From Monarcha castaneiventris obscurior (taxonomy: Eukaryota; Chordata; Aves; Passeriformes; Monarchidae), in the NCBI GenBank assembly GCA_026261815.1, contig JAMPIT010000481.1:4773501-4837500 (forward strand): DNA of 64,000 nucleotides, given 5' to 3'. Made by a program: the position numbers and the translations under genes. Positions within the stretch are counted from its first letter, which is position 1; each line of letters starts with the position of its first letter. Under the pieces are notes generated by a model, which worked only from the letters and a program-made list of their open reading frames with translations, was not told where the DNA came from and ran no database searches. Below are positions 47,757 to 60,000 of the stretch, in pieces.

Positions 47757-47821
47757 CAGGAGCTGTGTGGGTGCCACCAGGTACATCTGAGGAGCTGTGT
47801 GGGTGCCACCAGGTACATCTG
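47757..47821 (+). repeat. 32-bp tandem duplication
   Basis: AGCTGTGTGGGTGCCACCAG at 47761 recurs at 47793, exactly 32 bases later. The two copies are essentially identical through GTACATCTG. Recent simple duplication. Confidence 0.95.
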
Positions 47822-50800
47822 CAGTGCCCTGGGGGTGAAAAAGGAATTTTCATATGGAAAACAACTTGCAAGTGATTTTGAGCTTCTCTATTGAAAAGTG
47901 AGGTTGGAAGATTTCTGTGACTGTGCCTGTCTGAGCAATGACAAGGTCTGTGGGCTGCCCCTCGGCTCTCAGCCCTTCCAAGGGAGGGACAAAGGTTTCC
48001 AGTGACCACTGGAGGATTGTAGGTGGCTCTGGTTCCCCAGAACTTCAGCAGGTCCCTCACAGCCTCGGTGGCAAACTGCACTGAGAATGAGCTGCCCCAA
48101 TTCCCACCAGAACTCCTCGGAACGTGGGGGCAGTGGCTGTCCCAACTCTCACTTCAGAGAGTGGGGCATTCAGATGGTCCCTTCTCTGCTGGGGAAGAGC
48201 TGCAGCTTTCCTTTCGTCTCCATGGGACTTTGATGGAATTTACCCTGCCTGGAGCATTACAGAACTCGTCACGGATGTGGGACACCCAGTTCAGAACTTG
48301 AACTTGAGAGTGATCCTGTCCCATTCCTGGTGCATCTCCATCACTATTCTGGCTCTTCCGTACCCACCTCCCCTTCCTTTCTATGTGCTTGTGACCAGAA
48401 GCTGACACAATTTTCCTGATGACACCTTGGTCAGAAATGACACATTTTTGGGCCTTACTGTCAATAAATCTGTTTGCTGATGGAGGAGAAAAAAAGTCTT
48501 TTTAGATTATTCTGTTTTCTACCAAGACAGGAATCTTCCTTTTGCTTGTGTCCCCTAGCACAAGGACCAAAATGATTACTGCTACATAAAAAACCTATTT
48601 CTACCAATAAAAATTATTTCTTTGGGTCTGCAGTATATTGGCACTTAAACTATAATGTAGTTATATTTTTTTTTCTGTAATAGATGTTTAACACACTGTA
48701 TTGGTGCTGTGGATGGATGTCTCTTTCTGAGACTTTTGTCTGCAGAAGAAATCAAATGAACATAACCAAAGTGCACATTAGGAGAAAGACATTATATTAC
48801 TGAGCAGCAGCACGTAGCAACAAGTCAGTCATCAGTTAAAAACCTCATTCTGAAGGAATATTGTAGTTAAAACCTTTCAACATGCAGCTTTCCAAATGCG
48901 TTTGTCCATAAACAGCAATTGTTAATAACTTGTATTTAATAGAGAGTTGTCTACAACAAAATTAACTCATAAAAAGACAAACTTTTCCAGTAAAGGACAG
49001 TAAAGACAAATGCAGCTCAGTGCATTCAGTAATTGCATGAACATCACACTCCGGACCAATTTCCTCCCAGTACTGGAAATTTGATGCAATCCAGGGAGGT
49101 CAATAACAAATTATGTGTTCAAAGGGTTCAAAACTGAGACTTCCATTAAACCAACAAATACCTGAAATCTGTAATGGGCAAATGTTATAAACTATATCCA
49201 GTGAGTCCCTTTTTCATCTCTTATCCTCTGCAACTCAGGTTATATTCACATGGGCTGGTTCCCAATATTTTTAGACTGACTCAACCAATAGGATCAATTA
49301 TTTAACAGTATTTTACTAGTCAGTGCAAGTCAGGATAAAATTTCCCCCAATCTAATTAGTCCCTGTGATGTTATGGCAAGTATGGAAATGTATAATTACA
49401 GTGTAATTACACAGGCACCGTAAATGCAGCAAGTTGCAAATTCAAGGCTAAATTTCAAAATGGGGTCATTTGAGCAGGTTCAAAATTAGGCAAAACCTGT
49501 TTGCTCATCCCTGCTAATTATGCTGTCAGCTTCTCCAAAGCCAGGCACCTCGAAGGAGCATCCCCCTGGTTAATCCCATGAACTGCCTGCCCTGTGTGGG
49601 GACGGAAGTGAACTCCCCAATTATGGACTGAAGGTTTTTCTGGAGGAAACAATCGTTTTGGTCTGATGTGGGAGAGCCTCTTAGACAGCACCAGTGAGAG
49701 CCCTGCAGTTGCAGGGATGCTGCTCTGTCAGTGTCTCTGTCAGGGACTCTGGATTTTGCCACAACAGCCAATTTGTATTTCCATGTATTTTTAGGGAATT
49801 CCCTGTGCTCTGCTGGATGGGACTGATGGGACAGAGGGGCTTTGGCTGTCCTACAGCTGAATGTCACATAAAGTCTGAAGGCCCGAGCTGACCCCGGGCA
49901 CAGAGGTTTGAGCCTGTGGCCTGATTCTCATCAGCACAATTCCACACCAGTAACCATCCCTGGGCAGCAGGAAAATTGGCACTTTAAGCAGCAATCCTAA
50001 ATCCTGATACAAAAAAATATCCTGCTGATGGAGAAGAACTCGTGGAGTCAGGGATGTGACTGAGGATTTCAGGAACAGCTGAAAAGTGGCCAGGCTTGGG
50101 AATGGCAGGAGGCAGAGGAGCTGCCCATGCTGTGGTAACTGCTGGCACACAGGTAGAGCCATATTTTAAAAAGCAATAAGGAAAAGTGTCTGTTTTGAGC
50201 TGTTCCAGTAAAGCCCACCCTCCTTCAAACATTTAGATTTTTTTTGTTCAACAAATGTTTTATGGGGAAAAACGCCTACAAGGACACATCCATCTGCTGA
50301 CCCAGCTGTGGCTGCTAATATGCATAATGGCAGAGAAATTTCCTGTTACTGATTCCTCCGAACTGCAGACCTGAATCCTTTGTTTTAGATACCGATTCAA
50401 CAATTTCAGTATCAATAATTAACAAAACACATTCATCCATTTCATCAAGATCTCAGGCAATGAGTCCTGAATGGAAAATAAAAGGAACTTTTTTTTCCTG
50501 ACCTTTTTAATGAAATAAAATTGATGCTATTTTTAGGTAAGGTTATTTGCATAAATATGGAAGGAAAGTAGCTTTAATATTAACTTTATCTCAAGTACAG
50601 AAAGGAAAAAGATGTTTATATTGATTTGCATTTATGCTTTGTACTGTATTGCTATTATTAAGGGGATTTAAATTTAGGTTTTATCATTTTGAGCTCGCTT
50701 CTACTATTATGGTAGGATAAAGGTGCCCTTAATCCCTTCAAGGATCAGATCTTTTTATTTAAACACACACCTGGCTCGTGGTAACTGAACCAAATTTCTA

Positions 50801-51329
50801 ATTATGAAAAGCAGGTTTCATATCCAAATTTAGCTGAGTGGAATAAAAATCCCCAGGTGTTGCCGTACCTTTTTTTACTATATATTAATGTTATCAGACT
50901 TGCTGACTCATGAAACTGAGGTTATAGCAATTTTAGCTATGCTGAAAAATTAATCCAACATTTGGAGAGTACTGCACTATTCTTTATCCTGCATTTCTTG
51001 CTCAGAGTCTCCTTCTTATGCTACCTGCAATCCTTGGCCTTGGAAGGCTTTAGTGGTTGGGTGATGAATATCAGACCGTCCACTTCTACTTCCCCTGAGT
51101 GTCTGAGGTGCCTTTTGTTGTTTGTGGTAGCTGAAACCTCAGAAATGCTAAGCCTGAAGTTCACATGTGTTCATCTAAAATATCTCCCCGATTCTGCAAG
51201 TCAGGCTGAAATTACAAGTCGGGCATTTCGAGCCCTCCCACTCCTGATTAGGCTGGGAACGCGATCTTCTGCAGCACTTGAGGCACTTCTGCTTCTGTCA
51301 TTAGCTGAGCACCAGAAGTGCAAACAATT
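47822..51329. other. Noncoding DNA including a CNE-like block
   Basis: No gene recognised. 48480-49460 and 50240-50960 are AT rich without repeat signature. The frame starting at 50962 (175 codons) is noted but not supported as a gene. Confidence 0.5.
49250..49460. promoter_or_regulatory. Conserved noncoding element candidate
   Basis: Repeat-free AT-leaning block with ACTGACTCAACCAATAGGAT (a CCAAT word and a TGACTCA AP-1-like word), CAATCTAATTAGTCC and two closely spaced ATAATTACAG/GTAATTACAC homeodomain-type sites at 49393-49411. Regulatory nature inferred. Confidence 0.37.
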
Positions 51330-51850
51330 ATTTGTTATCTTTCCCGGGCCGGTGTCAGCAGCAGGGCAGTGCCGGGGCTCTCACAGGGAATGGACACGGT
51401 TGTGTCCAAGGCATGTGCAGGGACCTTCTCCCCGTGCCGGACCCAAGGCCACCGGCAGGATTTCATCTTGGAAACTGTTTCTGTGCTGATCTCTCTGTTC
51501 CTGATGTACTTGCGGCTCCTTCTGTAGCACAACAAGGGGAGCTCCCCTCTGGCTTTCGCATCCTCGATGAACCCGCGCCCCCTTGGCTCTGCCTCCATCC
51601 CCGGTTATCCGGGATTGCAGGGACACGGCTCCGTGGATGCTGTGTGGGCACCGGGGGCTGCACAAACGCCCGGCTCAGCCCCGGCTCGGGGCTCCCAGCA
51701 TTTCCCCTATCGCACCTATCAACTGCAGTAGGAAGCGCGGTAGGTTTTGCTATGAATGTTATCTCATTTCTTGAGAAGAGGTGTGAATTCTGCCCGGGCA
51801 ATAAACGGGTCTTACGGGGAGCGGAACTGGAATTTCACCCTTTCAGTGCC
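51330..51850. other. CpG-enriched block
   Basis: About 520 bases with far more CpG than the neighbourhood: TTTCCCGGGCCGGTG, CCCCGTGCCGGACC, TTCGCATCCTCGATGAACCC, CCCCGGTTATCCGGGATTG, CACGGCTCCGTGG, AACGCCCGGCTCAGC, GAAGCGCGGTAGG, GGGCAATAAACGGGTCTTAC. It may be an orphan CpG island or a GC-rich insertion. The late GGGCAATAAACGGG (about 51797-51810) resembles an LTR polyadenylation region, but no TATA-to-AATAAA layout is convincing. Overlapping frames on both strands are composition effects. Confidence 0.5.
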
Positions 51851-54451
51851 TCCTCACATCGCTCCAGAGTATAAAGGGCTTTACTGGATGTGTTTTACCT
51901 CTGGAACACACCTACAAGTCCCGCTTGATCTATTTACACCACAACAAACACAATGAACATTTTTTACATTTTCTAATGCCTTGCTGGGCTGATGAATAAA
52001 ATCCCATCGACTCTAATAAACCACAGAAGAATAATTTAGAATTATGTCCCACGGAAAGCTTCAGTAAATAATAAAAGCATAAATATACCAGCAAGCCACT
52101 GTTATCCACTGCGGGAGACATTTGGGAATGAGAAGCTGCATCTGTGCACAATAACACAGATCCAGGGCTGCATCTCTCTCTGCATTCACATGCGAGGGAA
52201 GGCACAGATTCAGAACCTGCTCTCTGCACACAGCATTGTCCTCTGCAGCTTCCACACCACGAGGGTTCACCGTGTTTGGTAAACCTCAGTGGGTAAAACT
52301 TTCTCTGCTGTTTTAGTCAAGTGTAAATAAATGAACAGAAACAGATTAAATGGCAACTCTAATTAAGCAGCTTATATGTCACAGCACACTAACGCCAACA
52401 TCTTGGTTTGGGTACTGAAAATGATCAGTACTACACTTCTTTAACTGGTAGTCTGAATTTCCTCATTATTCCACCCAGGGACCAAAGATTAGACAAAGAA
52501 AGCAGAAGGGCAAAGGTGTGTGATTCCAAACAATGCTTTAATGAATGCTAATATTCAGCACTCTGTGTTGTTTTGCTGCCCTTCCCCTCGCAGGTAACAC
52601 AAACCCTCAGCCCTCTCGGTGCCAGGTAAAGAGCAGGGGATGAGCTGAGCTCCCAGGCAGGAGGGGTTTGGCCCCTTGGATGTGTGGGAGGGAGGATGCA
52701 GGGGCTGAGCTCCCTGCCACAGCTCCAGGAAGCTTTTCCTGCAGCTCAGGGAAGGAAGGTGCAGGGAGGAATCGTGTCCCAGGTCAGCAGGACACTGAGT
52801 GAAGGAGGAGGGTTCGAGCAGCCTCGGCTCAGGTCTCCTCTCTCCCACATTTTCCTGCCCTTCTCCTTGCCTCTCTCTGGATTTCTATTGTCTGTCTCCA
52901 GATTTCCACAGCAACGAGGGCATAACATTCACTCTCTGGCCTTTAGGAGCTTAATGGGGAGACCTTCAGCGTGCACAGTTGTTCTGCTTTTAACTTATTT
53001 TTGCAAAGCAGGTATATTTCCATCCAAGAATTAGAGAGAGTGGCCTCAGGCTAAATTGCAGGGAGTCCCAAATGAGTGAACCCTTTGAGGGGAGAATCAC
53101 TGAAGAAGAAAATGAAGATGACAAGGCTGTTGCTTCTTAATAAACATTATCACATTTTCACCATGCATTATTTATTACTTTTCTTTCACTGATTGATGTT
53201 CTAAAACATTTAATCTAATATGTATAACTATATATATATACATATATTTAATTTTCTTTTTTTTTTTTCCTAAAGAAATCTCAAGTTAAGAATTCCTTCT
53301 TTGTTTCTTGCATTGTTAAATTAACATGTTAGTCCTGGGAATTTTTTCTCCTTTTTTTTTTTTCAGTGTCTAAATAGGACTAAATTAAAGACATTTGACT
53401 GAGTGCTGCAATTTATATGTTTTATAGGTTTTCCAGAGTTGAAGATGGAATATTTTGATCAGTCCTAATGGGATTTTTTGTGCCTATGGTTTTTCTAACC
53501 TTATTTCCTACTTGTGGTTTCATCTGCTCATGGTCAGGAGTGCTTGGGAGCAGAGTGAGAGGTCAAACTTTCCAGCACAGGACCCTCCTCTCTCTTATTT
53601 TACTTTATGGTCAGACAGACTATTTTTATTCTGAGATCTGCTGCTGTCCAGTAAATATATAACTTTGTTAGGAACCAAGCCTGCTCCAGAATGATACCTT
53701 TGTGGACACTAAAAACAATTTAATGGCATGTCACAATAGCAATTCACTCTGCTAATAGCCCGGCTCAATAATACCATATTGCATAAACCTCCTTCAGTCT
53801 TCTGACAAATAATTCACCTTTATGCACTCTGCAGCAAGCTCCATTTCACTAACAAATATATTTCTCCCCTACCCCTACAAATAAATATCCAGCATCTTCT
53901 CACTGTAACATCAGCTGTTGCCTTGCATGAGGTCAGCAGGGCCATATTTCTACCCCAAATCACCTTTCTCCATCGTGGCCAGAGAGACTCTCAGCTTTTA
54001 ACTGGCACATCAAATCACAGGCGAGGGTGGAGGGAATCAAATCTTGGAAAAAAAAATCTGTACATTTTGCTGTGTCTCACAAGCAGCAGCAGTGAAAAGT
54101 TTAAATACTCTGTATGTCAGGGCAGCCTTAAACAAATGTTTATGGGCTTTGCTTTTGCAAGCAGAAGGATTTGGGTAAGCACAACCCTCAAGATGTCTCT
54201 TGCTTAAAATGCAGCGCAAACTCCCCGAGCAGGCACAGCCTCCTGCCATCCTGCTTCCCTTGCTGCTTTTTTCAGGAGCTGCCTGCTCGGGGAGGGATCT
54301 GTTGGGGCTGCTGCTCAGTGTGAGGAAATGCTCCAAGGCTGCTCCAGACTTATTTGGGTGAGCAGTTACCTCGATTTGGGGTGCTCCTGGAAAACCCCAC
54401 TGGCTCTGAATTCCAGGGGGGCAATTGAAGGTGCTCTGGGGACAACAGATC
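51851..54451. other. Noncoding DNA with AT-rich simple sequence
   Basis: No gene recognised. An (AT)n/T-rich stretch lies at about 53220-53270 and a further T run near 53353-53364. Confidence 0.55.
53220..53270 (+). repeat. AT microsatellite and poly(T)
   Basis: TATAACTATATATATATACA followed by TATTTAATTTTC and a run of about 12 T. Simple sequence. Confidence 0.85.
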
Positions 54452-54961
54452 CAGTCCCCACTCCCTGATGGACACAGCCATGGTTCCTGGTGTGCTCCCT
54501 GAGGAATGAGTTCCATGTTCTCTATCCACCTCCTCAGTTCCCCTTCCCTAAGGGACACAGCCATCGCTCCTGGTGTGCTCCCTGAGGAATGAGTTCCATG
54601 TTCTCAATGCACCTCCTCAGTTCCCCTTCCCTGATGGACACAGCCATGGTTCCTGGTGTGCTCCCTGAGGAATGAGTTCCATGTTCTCAATCCACCCCCT
54701 CAGTCCCTGCTCCCTGAGGGACACAGCCATCATTCCTGGTGTCCTGGTGTGCTCCCTAAGGAATGAGTTCCATGTTCTCAATCCACCTCCTCAGTCCCCA
54801 CTCCCTGATGGACACAGCCATGGTTCCTGGTGTGCTCCCTAAGGAATGAGTTCCATGTTCTCTATCCACCCCCTCAATTCCCCCTCCCTGAGGGACACAG
54901 CCATGGTTCCTGGTGTGCTCCCTAAGGAATGAGTTCAATGCTCTCAATCCACCTCCTCCTC
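54452..54961 (+). repeat. 83-bp minisatellite, six copies
   Basis: GACACAGCC starts at 54471, 54554, 54637, 54720, 54811 and 54894. Spacing is 83, 83, 83, 91 and 83 bases. The 91-base unit has an extra TCCTGGTG, an 8-base internal duplication near 54736-54751. Variants such as CCTGAGG/CCTAAGG and TCTATCC/TCAATCC mark individual copies. The left edge shares CAGTCCCCACTCCCTGATGG with the fifth copy. Frames repeating Met-Glu-Leu-Ile-Pro on the minus strand derive from the array and are not proteins. Confidence 0.97.
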
Positions 54962-56964
54962 CAGGCAAAGAGGAATTCTCTGTGCTGGATTCTCTGGGCC
55001 TGGACCATTGGCAGTGAACAACCTGACAGGCAATGATTGTCCCCAAATCCTGCAGGATATTTTGGGGTAGTGTGGGTGATAAGGGTGTTACATCCTCCTG
55101 CACTGCTGCTGTTGCATAAATTGAAAATCACCTTTTACAATGTCTGAGTTCATGTTAAAAGACGGAAAAGAAAAAAAAAATGCAAGTCTTCCAGCTACAA
55201 ATAGAATTTCCTCTATATTTTTATTTTGTTATGTTATCAGCTTACACTCAGTATAAATTCCTCCTTTCCTAGAAATGAGACTCCAATGATATATTTAGAA
55301 ATAGAATGAGCTCTCAAAAGCTTTTTTTTTTTAAATGCCTATGTAGAATCTGCTAAACCCCAACTGCATCCTGTTCCTTTAAAAACTACTCTCAAATCCG
55401 ACGGTTAAAAAAGGCCATTTTTGTGGAAGAAACTATTTGTATCAAATATCATGAGAAAATAAGTGCATCATGACAATTTTGAACATCTTTTATGATTTGA
55501 TTGTCAGTAACGAGGCCCACAGGAGAGTGATAAATGTGAAGCACGAAAAATATCTATTTCACTTAGATAGCAAATTATGCAACTCAGTGCTTGATAGCAC
55601 TTGGCAAAATACAAATGTAGTTGAATGGAATTGAAATTGTTGCTCTCTGCCTAAGACACAGGTAATATCACCAGGGGTCCTGTCTTCAGATATTTATAAG
55701 AGCTAAGAGTTTAAGTAATAGTAGCAGTAATACAAAATTACCTTTAAACATTGAAAACATTTTTACTTTGTTACAGGGTGTAATTTACACTTTTTCTCTA
55801 ATGGCTTACAGACTGAAAATGATATACTAATGCAATTTTTCAAATTTAGTTACCTTTTTGTGTTCTAAAATTATGTGCTCTCTCTTTTCCCTGTTTGTCA
55901 TTCCTCAGGTTCCATTTAATTCCATGTTCGTAGAGTTTTATAATTTATCTACTTGTCATAAAAGTTTTCTAGACTTTTAAAAATACGAAGTACTCCCAAT
56001 AAACTCTGACAAAAATGCTTCCAGTTCAACTTTTAGAAATTTTTCAATTTTGTTTTGAACTATTACCATACATTTTGGTGGTGGAGTGAGATTTTTCATG
56101 AAGTGACATCAAGCAAGGGAAGGGAAAAATGATCAGAGAAGAGATTCACTCAAACCATTTATATTAACCTGTCTCTTCACTTATAGATTTATATTCCTTC
56201 TTATCCTGCATGGAAGGATAGGAGATAAATATAGGAATGTGCTCTACAGCTATGCCTTAGCTCAGGATGGCAAATGAAACTGTGAGAACTTTCAAGATTT
56301 CAAAATTTGCCTTCTCTCAAATCATGAAGAAAAGTTTATTCCATTGGCTAATTAAAAAAAGATCATTTTAAATGAAGTGTTCAGTTTTGATCATTTCAAA
56401 TCACTTTCTCCCAGTGCTGATATTTTTACATGTTCATTTATTTGTTTTATAGGCGTTTTTCTTCCAATTAGTTTGGATTTTGAAACCAAGAGCTATTTCT
56501 CCTTAAGCAATGTGAAAACAGACTATTTTGACAGGATGCCTCTTTAAAACTCACAAAATGATATTTCTCTAACCAACCCTTTTCACTCAAATAAATGATG
56601 TTTCAACACGTCACCCCAGGAAAGTTTAATCCACAAAATCAAGATTGTATTTACTGTGCCCTCTATTTCTTCCTGAGCATTTCCAACACCATTGAAGTCC
56701 TTCACTACCACGACACCAAAACATGACAGGGGTTGCCCAAATGCCAGCTCCTCACCAGGACACCTTTCAGGCAAAGGATTATTTTTGGGAATTGTGAGAG
56801 GGGGTGAGGGTTTCTCCCTCTCAGTGCTCCCCATCCCCTTCTCTCCAGGGGCTCTGCTCTTGCTGGAGGCATGGGGCCACCTGAGCTTGAGGGGATCCTT
56901 GGCAAATCCCTGTGCTCTCCTCCCTCCTCCTCCCCAACGAGCAAGAAACTCCTTGTGCACCCCA
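54962..56964. other. AT-rich noncoding DNA
   Basis: No gene recognised. It is strongly AT leaning from 55100 to 56600, with few frames of any length. It includes a CNE-like block at 55380-55720. Confidence 0.55.
55380..55720. promoter_or_regulatory. Conserved noncoding element candidate
   Basis: Repeat-free block with AAATCCGACGGTTAAAAAAG, TGTATCAAATATCATGAG, GATTTGATTGTCAGTAACG, GAAGCACGAAAAATATC and GCAAATTATGCAACTCAG. CpGs are retained in otherwise AT-rich DNA. Inferred from style. Confidence 0.38.
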
Positions 56965-57028
56965 CCCTGCACCCACTCTGCTCCCAGCACCCCAAACCCT
57001 GCACCCACTCTGCTCCCAGCACTCCAAA
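56965..57028 (+). repeat. 32-bp tandem duplication
   Basis: CCCTGCACCCACTCTGCTCC occurs at 56965 and 56997, exactly 32 bases apart. The copies differ by one base near the end (CACCCC against CACTCC). Confidence 0.95.
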
Positions 57029-60000
57029 TCCAATGGGAATGAGCCGAATTTGGCAGAGCTGGGCTGTCCCAGACCCTCCCAGTGCCCCTGGGTGCTGCTG
57101 CACTGGAGGAGGACAAGGAGCCAATGCAGATCCTGCAGCTGGGATAGAGGAGATGCAGTGCTTTAGGATTTAATAACTTGGAGAGGGACTCTAGGTTCCC
57201 CTTTTGTGAAAAAAACTACAGAAAAAAATTAATTGCAATAAATAAAGAAAAGACAGGCTCGGGGAATGCAGGCTCTGACTGTGTGCAGCTGTTAAAAGGC
57301 TGGATTCATATTGCATATGAGGAGAGGTGTCACCCTCAGAGTTCACAGCCCGATTTTAATGGGAGTAATTCCCTACATTCCCCTAAAAAACTCAGTCTGA
57401 CACACATTTTATCCCTTTTGGCATTGCCTTTCGTGTAAGGTTGCTCTGCTCTGGTGAGCACTTGCCTTTTTCACCCTATCCACAGCTTTTCAGCAATAAT
57501 GGACAATGTTATTGTCAGGCCCTAAAAACCATCACCTGCCTCTTTTATTGCTCTGCACAACTTTGTCTGGAGTCCAGGGCAGCTTTCGGTTTTCCCATAT
57601 CTGTTGTTCTTATCTCACTGGGATCAAATGGCAGCTTCCTGGGAGCTTTGTGGGGCTGGCACCGTGCCACAGAAGGCAGGAAGATATGAATTCTCTTTTC
57701 ATATCCCGTTTCCTTGTGGTGTAACTGTAAACTTGTACCAAAAGACACCAGAAAACCCAGCAGCATTTAAGAAGCCTAAAAAGCTGATGGGTAATTACTG
57801 AGATTAACAAAAGCTCCATGGAACCAGGGATCAAAACTCCTAAAAACTGCAATCCCGATGAAGAGTTGTGAATGAAAACGGCAGCATTTTGATGGGAATG
57901 TGTGCACAAGTGCCTGATGCAGTTGTAAATAAGGCATTTAAATGACTCGGGGATCTGCAAGCCCTATGGAACTCTCCTGGGGAAGCTGTTGACAAATTAA
58001 AGCTGCTATTGCTACTCTTCCATTAGCTTTTGTATCCTAAACACATCATTAGGTGGTATTTCATGGCATAAAACTCTTACCTGCTTCAAGATTGATTTGA
58101 AATGGAAGACTCTTACAAGAATATACAGTCCCTTTGGGTTCGAGCTGGGAGGATCAGTCGGAATAAATTTATTGCTTGAAAAGGGTCTTGTTTATTCAGT
58201 CTGAAAATGCTTCATTTTCTTAAAAATTCTCATATTTATAAATAAGTAATATGTTGAACTTATTCACTAGATTATTGCTATGGATACTTTACTTTTGAGC
58301 AGTTTGTTACATATCTTAAATATTTCAAATGCAGATCTTTATATTTGGATTATTTTTTCTCTCAGACTTTCAAACTTCATTCCAAGTGTTGGGACCTCTG
58401 ATTCTGCATTTTCTTTTTTTTTTTTTCTGAGCAAAATGCCAAAATATTAATTGTAAAAGAGGATATTATTATCAATACAACTGAAAGCTCCTGAAGATGA
58501 GAATAACTGATTTTTTTTTGGTCAAAACTATCTTCAACATGAATATTAGCAGGGGATTCCAAACACATCTTTTAGCCTGCTAATAGTTCTGTTCACAGGA
58601 ATCCTGCTCCTGTCAGGAGAGGAGAGCATTTAGAAGACTGCCACTGTCACCAAGACAAATAAATATCTTGAGTTTCCTGAAAAGACATCTCACACTTTCA
58701 CTTCTATTAGATGCCTCTTTTCTAAAATTATTGCAGCTAAAAAGTCCAGTAGACAGTGTGATTTTAGGAGAGCTTTTAGGAAAAAAAAAAGGCAAAAACC
58801 ACAAAAAACAAACCCACCTCTTTGAAATAACATTTAAGATGCACTTGAAAATTCTTCTCCCCAAACACAAAGGAAATTTAAAGTTAAAGCTGAAAATCTG
58901 GCTGGAAACCATGTCCTTAAATCAACCTACCTCTCCTTAGCTTTGCAGGGAATCTCACACACTGTACTAATGCCATATGTGCCACAACACACAGGAATAA
59001 TGGGGTGAATTGAGGACAGTGTCACACCATACTGAGTTCCTCTTAATTCAAAATTTCTTCCTTGCTTTTAAGAGGGAAGTTTACAACCCTGCCAAAATGG
59101 CACTTCTTCTTTTTTTTTTTTTTCTTAAATATACAGAGTGAAAAAAAATGCAGCATGAGAGCACACAACTTCTGGAGAGAGAACTGAGAGAGCTGCTGAA
59201 AGTGGGATGTGTACAAATATGTGTAAACTGCCTAAAGCCTGCAGAGAGCAAGGGGAGCAGTGAGAACCCAACAAGGGACAACAGACCTGCACAGCTGAAA
59301 AAGGCCCAGGTTTAGCTCCCCAGACAGCCCCAAAATCAAATCAGGATGGGAATTTGAAGCTTCTCTGCCTCACAATTGAGTGGCAGTCAGCATTTGGGGA
59401 TTGATTTTAGCAGATACCAGCAGCAGAGTGGAAAGTACAGCCAGGCTGTGAAACACAGGGTATGGAACACTTTAATGACTCCGTGCAGACTTCAGCAGTT
59501 TCACTTTATGGGGCTTCGTGGGAAAAAAAATAAATAAATGCTGTTGATTGACTGTTTCCATCCTCTTGGGTTTTGCACGCCTCTTGCATTTCCCCTGAGG
59601 TGTTTTTCAGGCATAGATCAGAGTTCAGGACAGGGCAGGGCTGCGAGGTGGCCCTGGCAGGGCTGGGAATGAGCTGCTCAGCTCAGTCCTGTTCCCAAGT
59701 GCAGAGCACCTTCTGGGGCTCCAGCATCACTTCAACCCAGATTCCCTTTCCACACAAAGTCAGAATTCTGCTCCAATTTAGTTTTTGTACGGACAAGCTT
59801 CAGTCACAACTTTGCCTAGATTTGAAGAAATGTTTGATACAATAGTTTCATCCAGCTCCGCTTTCAACTGCTGATCTGAAAACCTCTTGTCTCACATTTT
59901 TTAACTCGTGTCATTTGATATTCAAGTTTCCTTCAAATTTCCTCTCGTCTGAAGGCAGAATCAAGCTCCCTCGTTTCCTGGGAATGCATAGGTTATGTGA

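Noticed and set aside
50962..51489. Plus-strand frame of 175 codons with a hydrophobic start
   Set aside because: The N-terminal part looks signal-like, but there is no domain, no Kozak or splice support, and the C-terminal half runs into a CpG-rich block open in several frames.
54037..55131. Minus-strand frames with recurring MELIP
   Set aside because: Direct translation of the 83-bp minisatellite.
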